Assembly: GCA_029227035.1 (NCBI GenBank)
Contig: JAQXZD010000056.1
Coordinates: 1-43,219 of the forward strand
DNA: 43,219 nt
Source: Lachnospiraceae bacterium
GTDB taxonomy: Bacteria; Bacillota; Clostridia; Lachnospirales; Lachnospiraceae
Reading direction: 5' to 3'
Made by a program: the position numbers and the translations under genes. Below the pieces are notes generated by a model. The model saw only the letters and a list, made by a program, of their open reading frames with translations, was not told the DNA's origin and did not search any database. Below, piece after piece: positions 43,082-43,219 of the stretch (positions are counted from its first letter, which is position 1; every line of letters starts with the position of its first letter).

Positions 43082-43219
43082 TCAATGTTCTCTTACTTTT
43101 TTGAATATTTCAAACTGTCTTTGAAGTTCTGCATCCTCGTCCATAAGAAGATTCTTTGCTTCAAGGATTCTCTCTATTGCCTGTGCCGGATCCATTGTAT
43201 GATATGGCAAAAACAAACC
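43082..43219 (-). CDS. C-terminal end of an unidentified protein, cut by the window
   Basis: The minus strand stays open from the window edge to a TGA at 43084-43082, giving 45 residues including DPAQAIERILEAKNLLMDED and ending FKKVREH. The stretch is helical and charged. The family cannot be told from this piece. Codon use looks like that of the neighbours and the next gene starts 48 nt further on, so the two are probably co-transcribed. A separate short gene starting at the ATG at about 43195 is possible but has no clear ribosome binding site. Confidence 0.6.
   Translation of the reverse strand, partial: GLFLPYHTMDPAQAIERILEAKNLLMDEDAELQRQFEIFKKVREH

Overview
The window looks like a chromosomal segment of a low-to-mid GC Gram-positive bacterium of the Clostridia, most likely a butyrate-forming Lachnospiraceae gut anaerobe. 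Supporting this are a butyryl-CoA:acetate CoA-transferase very like those of the Roseburia/Eubacterium rectale group, a SpoVT sporulation regulator, FabK/FabT-type lipid synthesis genes, a flavodiiron protein, strong AGGAGG ribosome binding sites and U-run terminators. No insertion sequence, prophage, integrase, CRISPR array or rRNA gene was seen. The assignment is inferred from gene families, not from a database search.

Layout. 1-810: six tRNAs (Asp, Val, Thr, Tyr, initiator Met, Phe) closed by a terminator. 850-4634: a FliD-tail-like small protein, galactose mutarotase, a D-2-hydroxyacid dehydrogenase and a zinc phospholipase C-like protein. 4635-6446: a radical SAM/SPASM protein behind a structured leader. 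6515-16984: a co-directional run of an LTA-synthase-like sulfatase, a DHH-(PGDYG-like)-HAD fusion, aroE, aroK, a DUF624 membrane protein, a flavodiiron protein and a 998-residue diguanylate cyclase carrying two different solute-binding domains. 17009-23279: pyruvate kinase, spoVT, tcdA, a class A penicillin-binding protein and a ROK glucokinase. 23443-31201: a fatty acid synthesis operon acpP-fabK-fabD-fabG-fabF-fabZ-accDA-fabH-fabT. 31320-34249: glutamate dehydrogenase, signal peptidase I and an Mrp-type ATPase. 34312-39179 (minus strand): a LytTR regulator with a LiaF-like membrane partner, a second LTA-synthase-like protein with an IPT-like tail, and the CoA-transferase. 39399-43219: a broken GGDEF-EAL gene, a DMT exporter, a pyridoxamine-oxidase-like flavoprotein and the end of an unknown gene.

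How it works together. The fab operon codes for the whole elongation cycle plus the acetyl-CoA carboxyltransferase, but has no accB or accC. It is headed by a promoter packed with FabT-type palindromes and ends with the FabT-like gene, so a closed feedback loop is likely. The envelope is a second theme: two LTA-synthase-like enzymes, a penicillin-binding protein, signal peptidase and a LytTR/LiaF-like stress module with a 21-bp direct repeat just upstream of its own promoter. Cyclic-di-GMP is a third: one intact sensor cyclase with sugar- and amino-acid-type binding domains, and one decayed GGDEF-EAL gene.

The observations I rate highest are the dual solute-binding-domain cyclase, the DHH-PGDYG-HAD fusion, the multi-palindrome fab promoter, the LytTR operator/LiaF-like pair and a 23-nt covarying hairpin repeat found three times in the first 5 kb.
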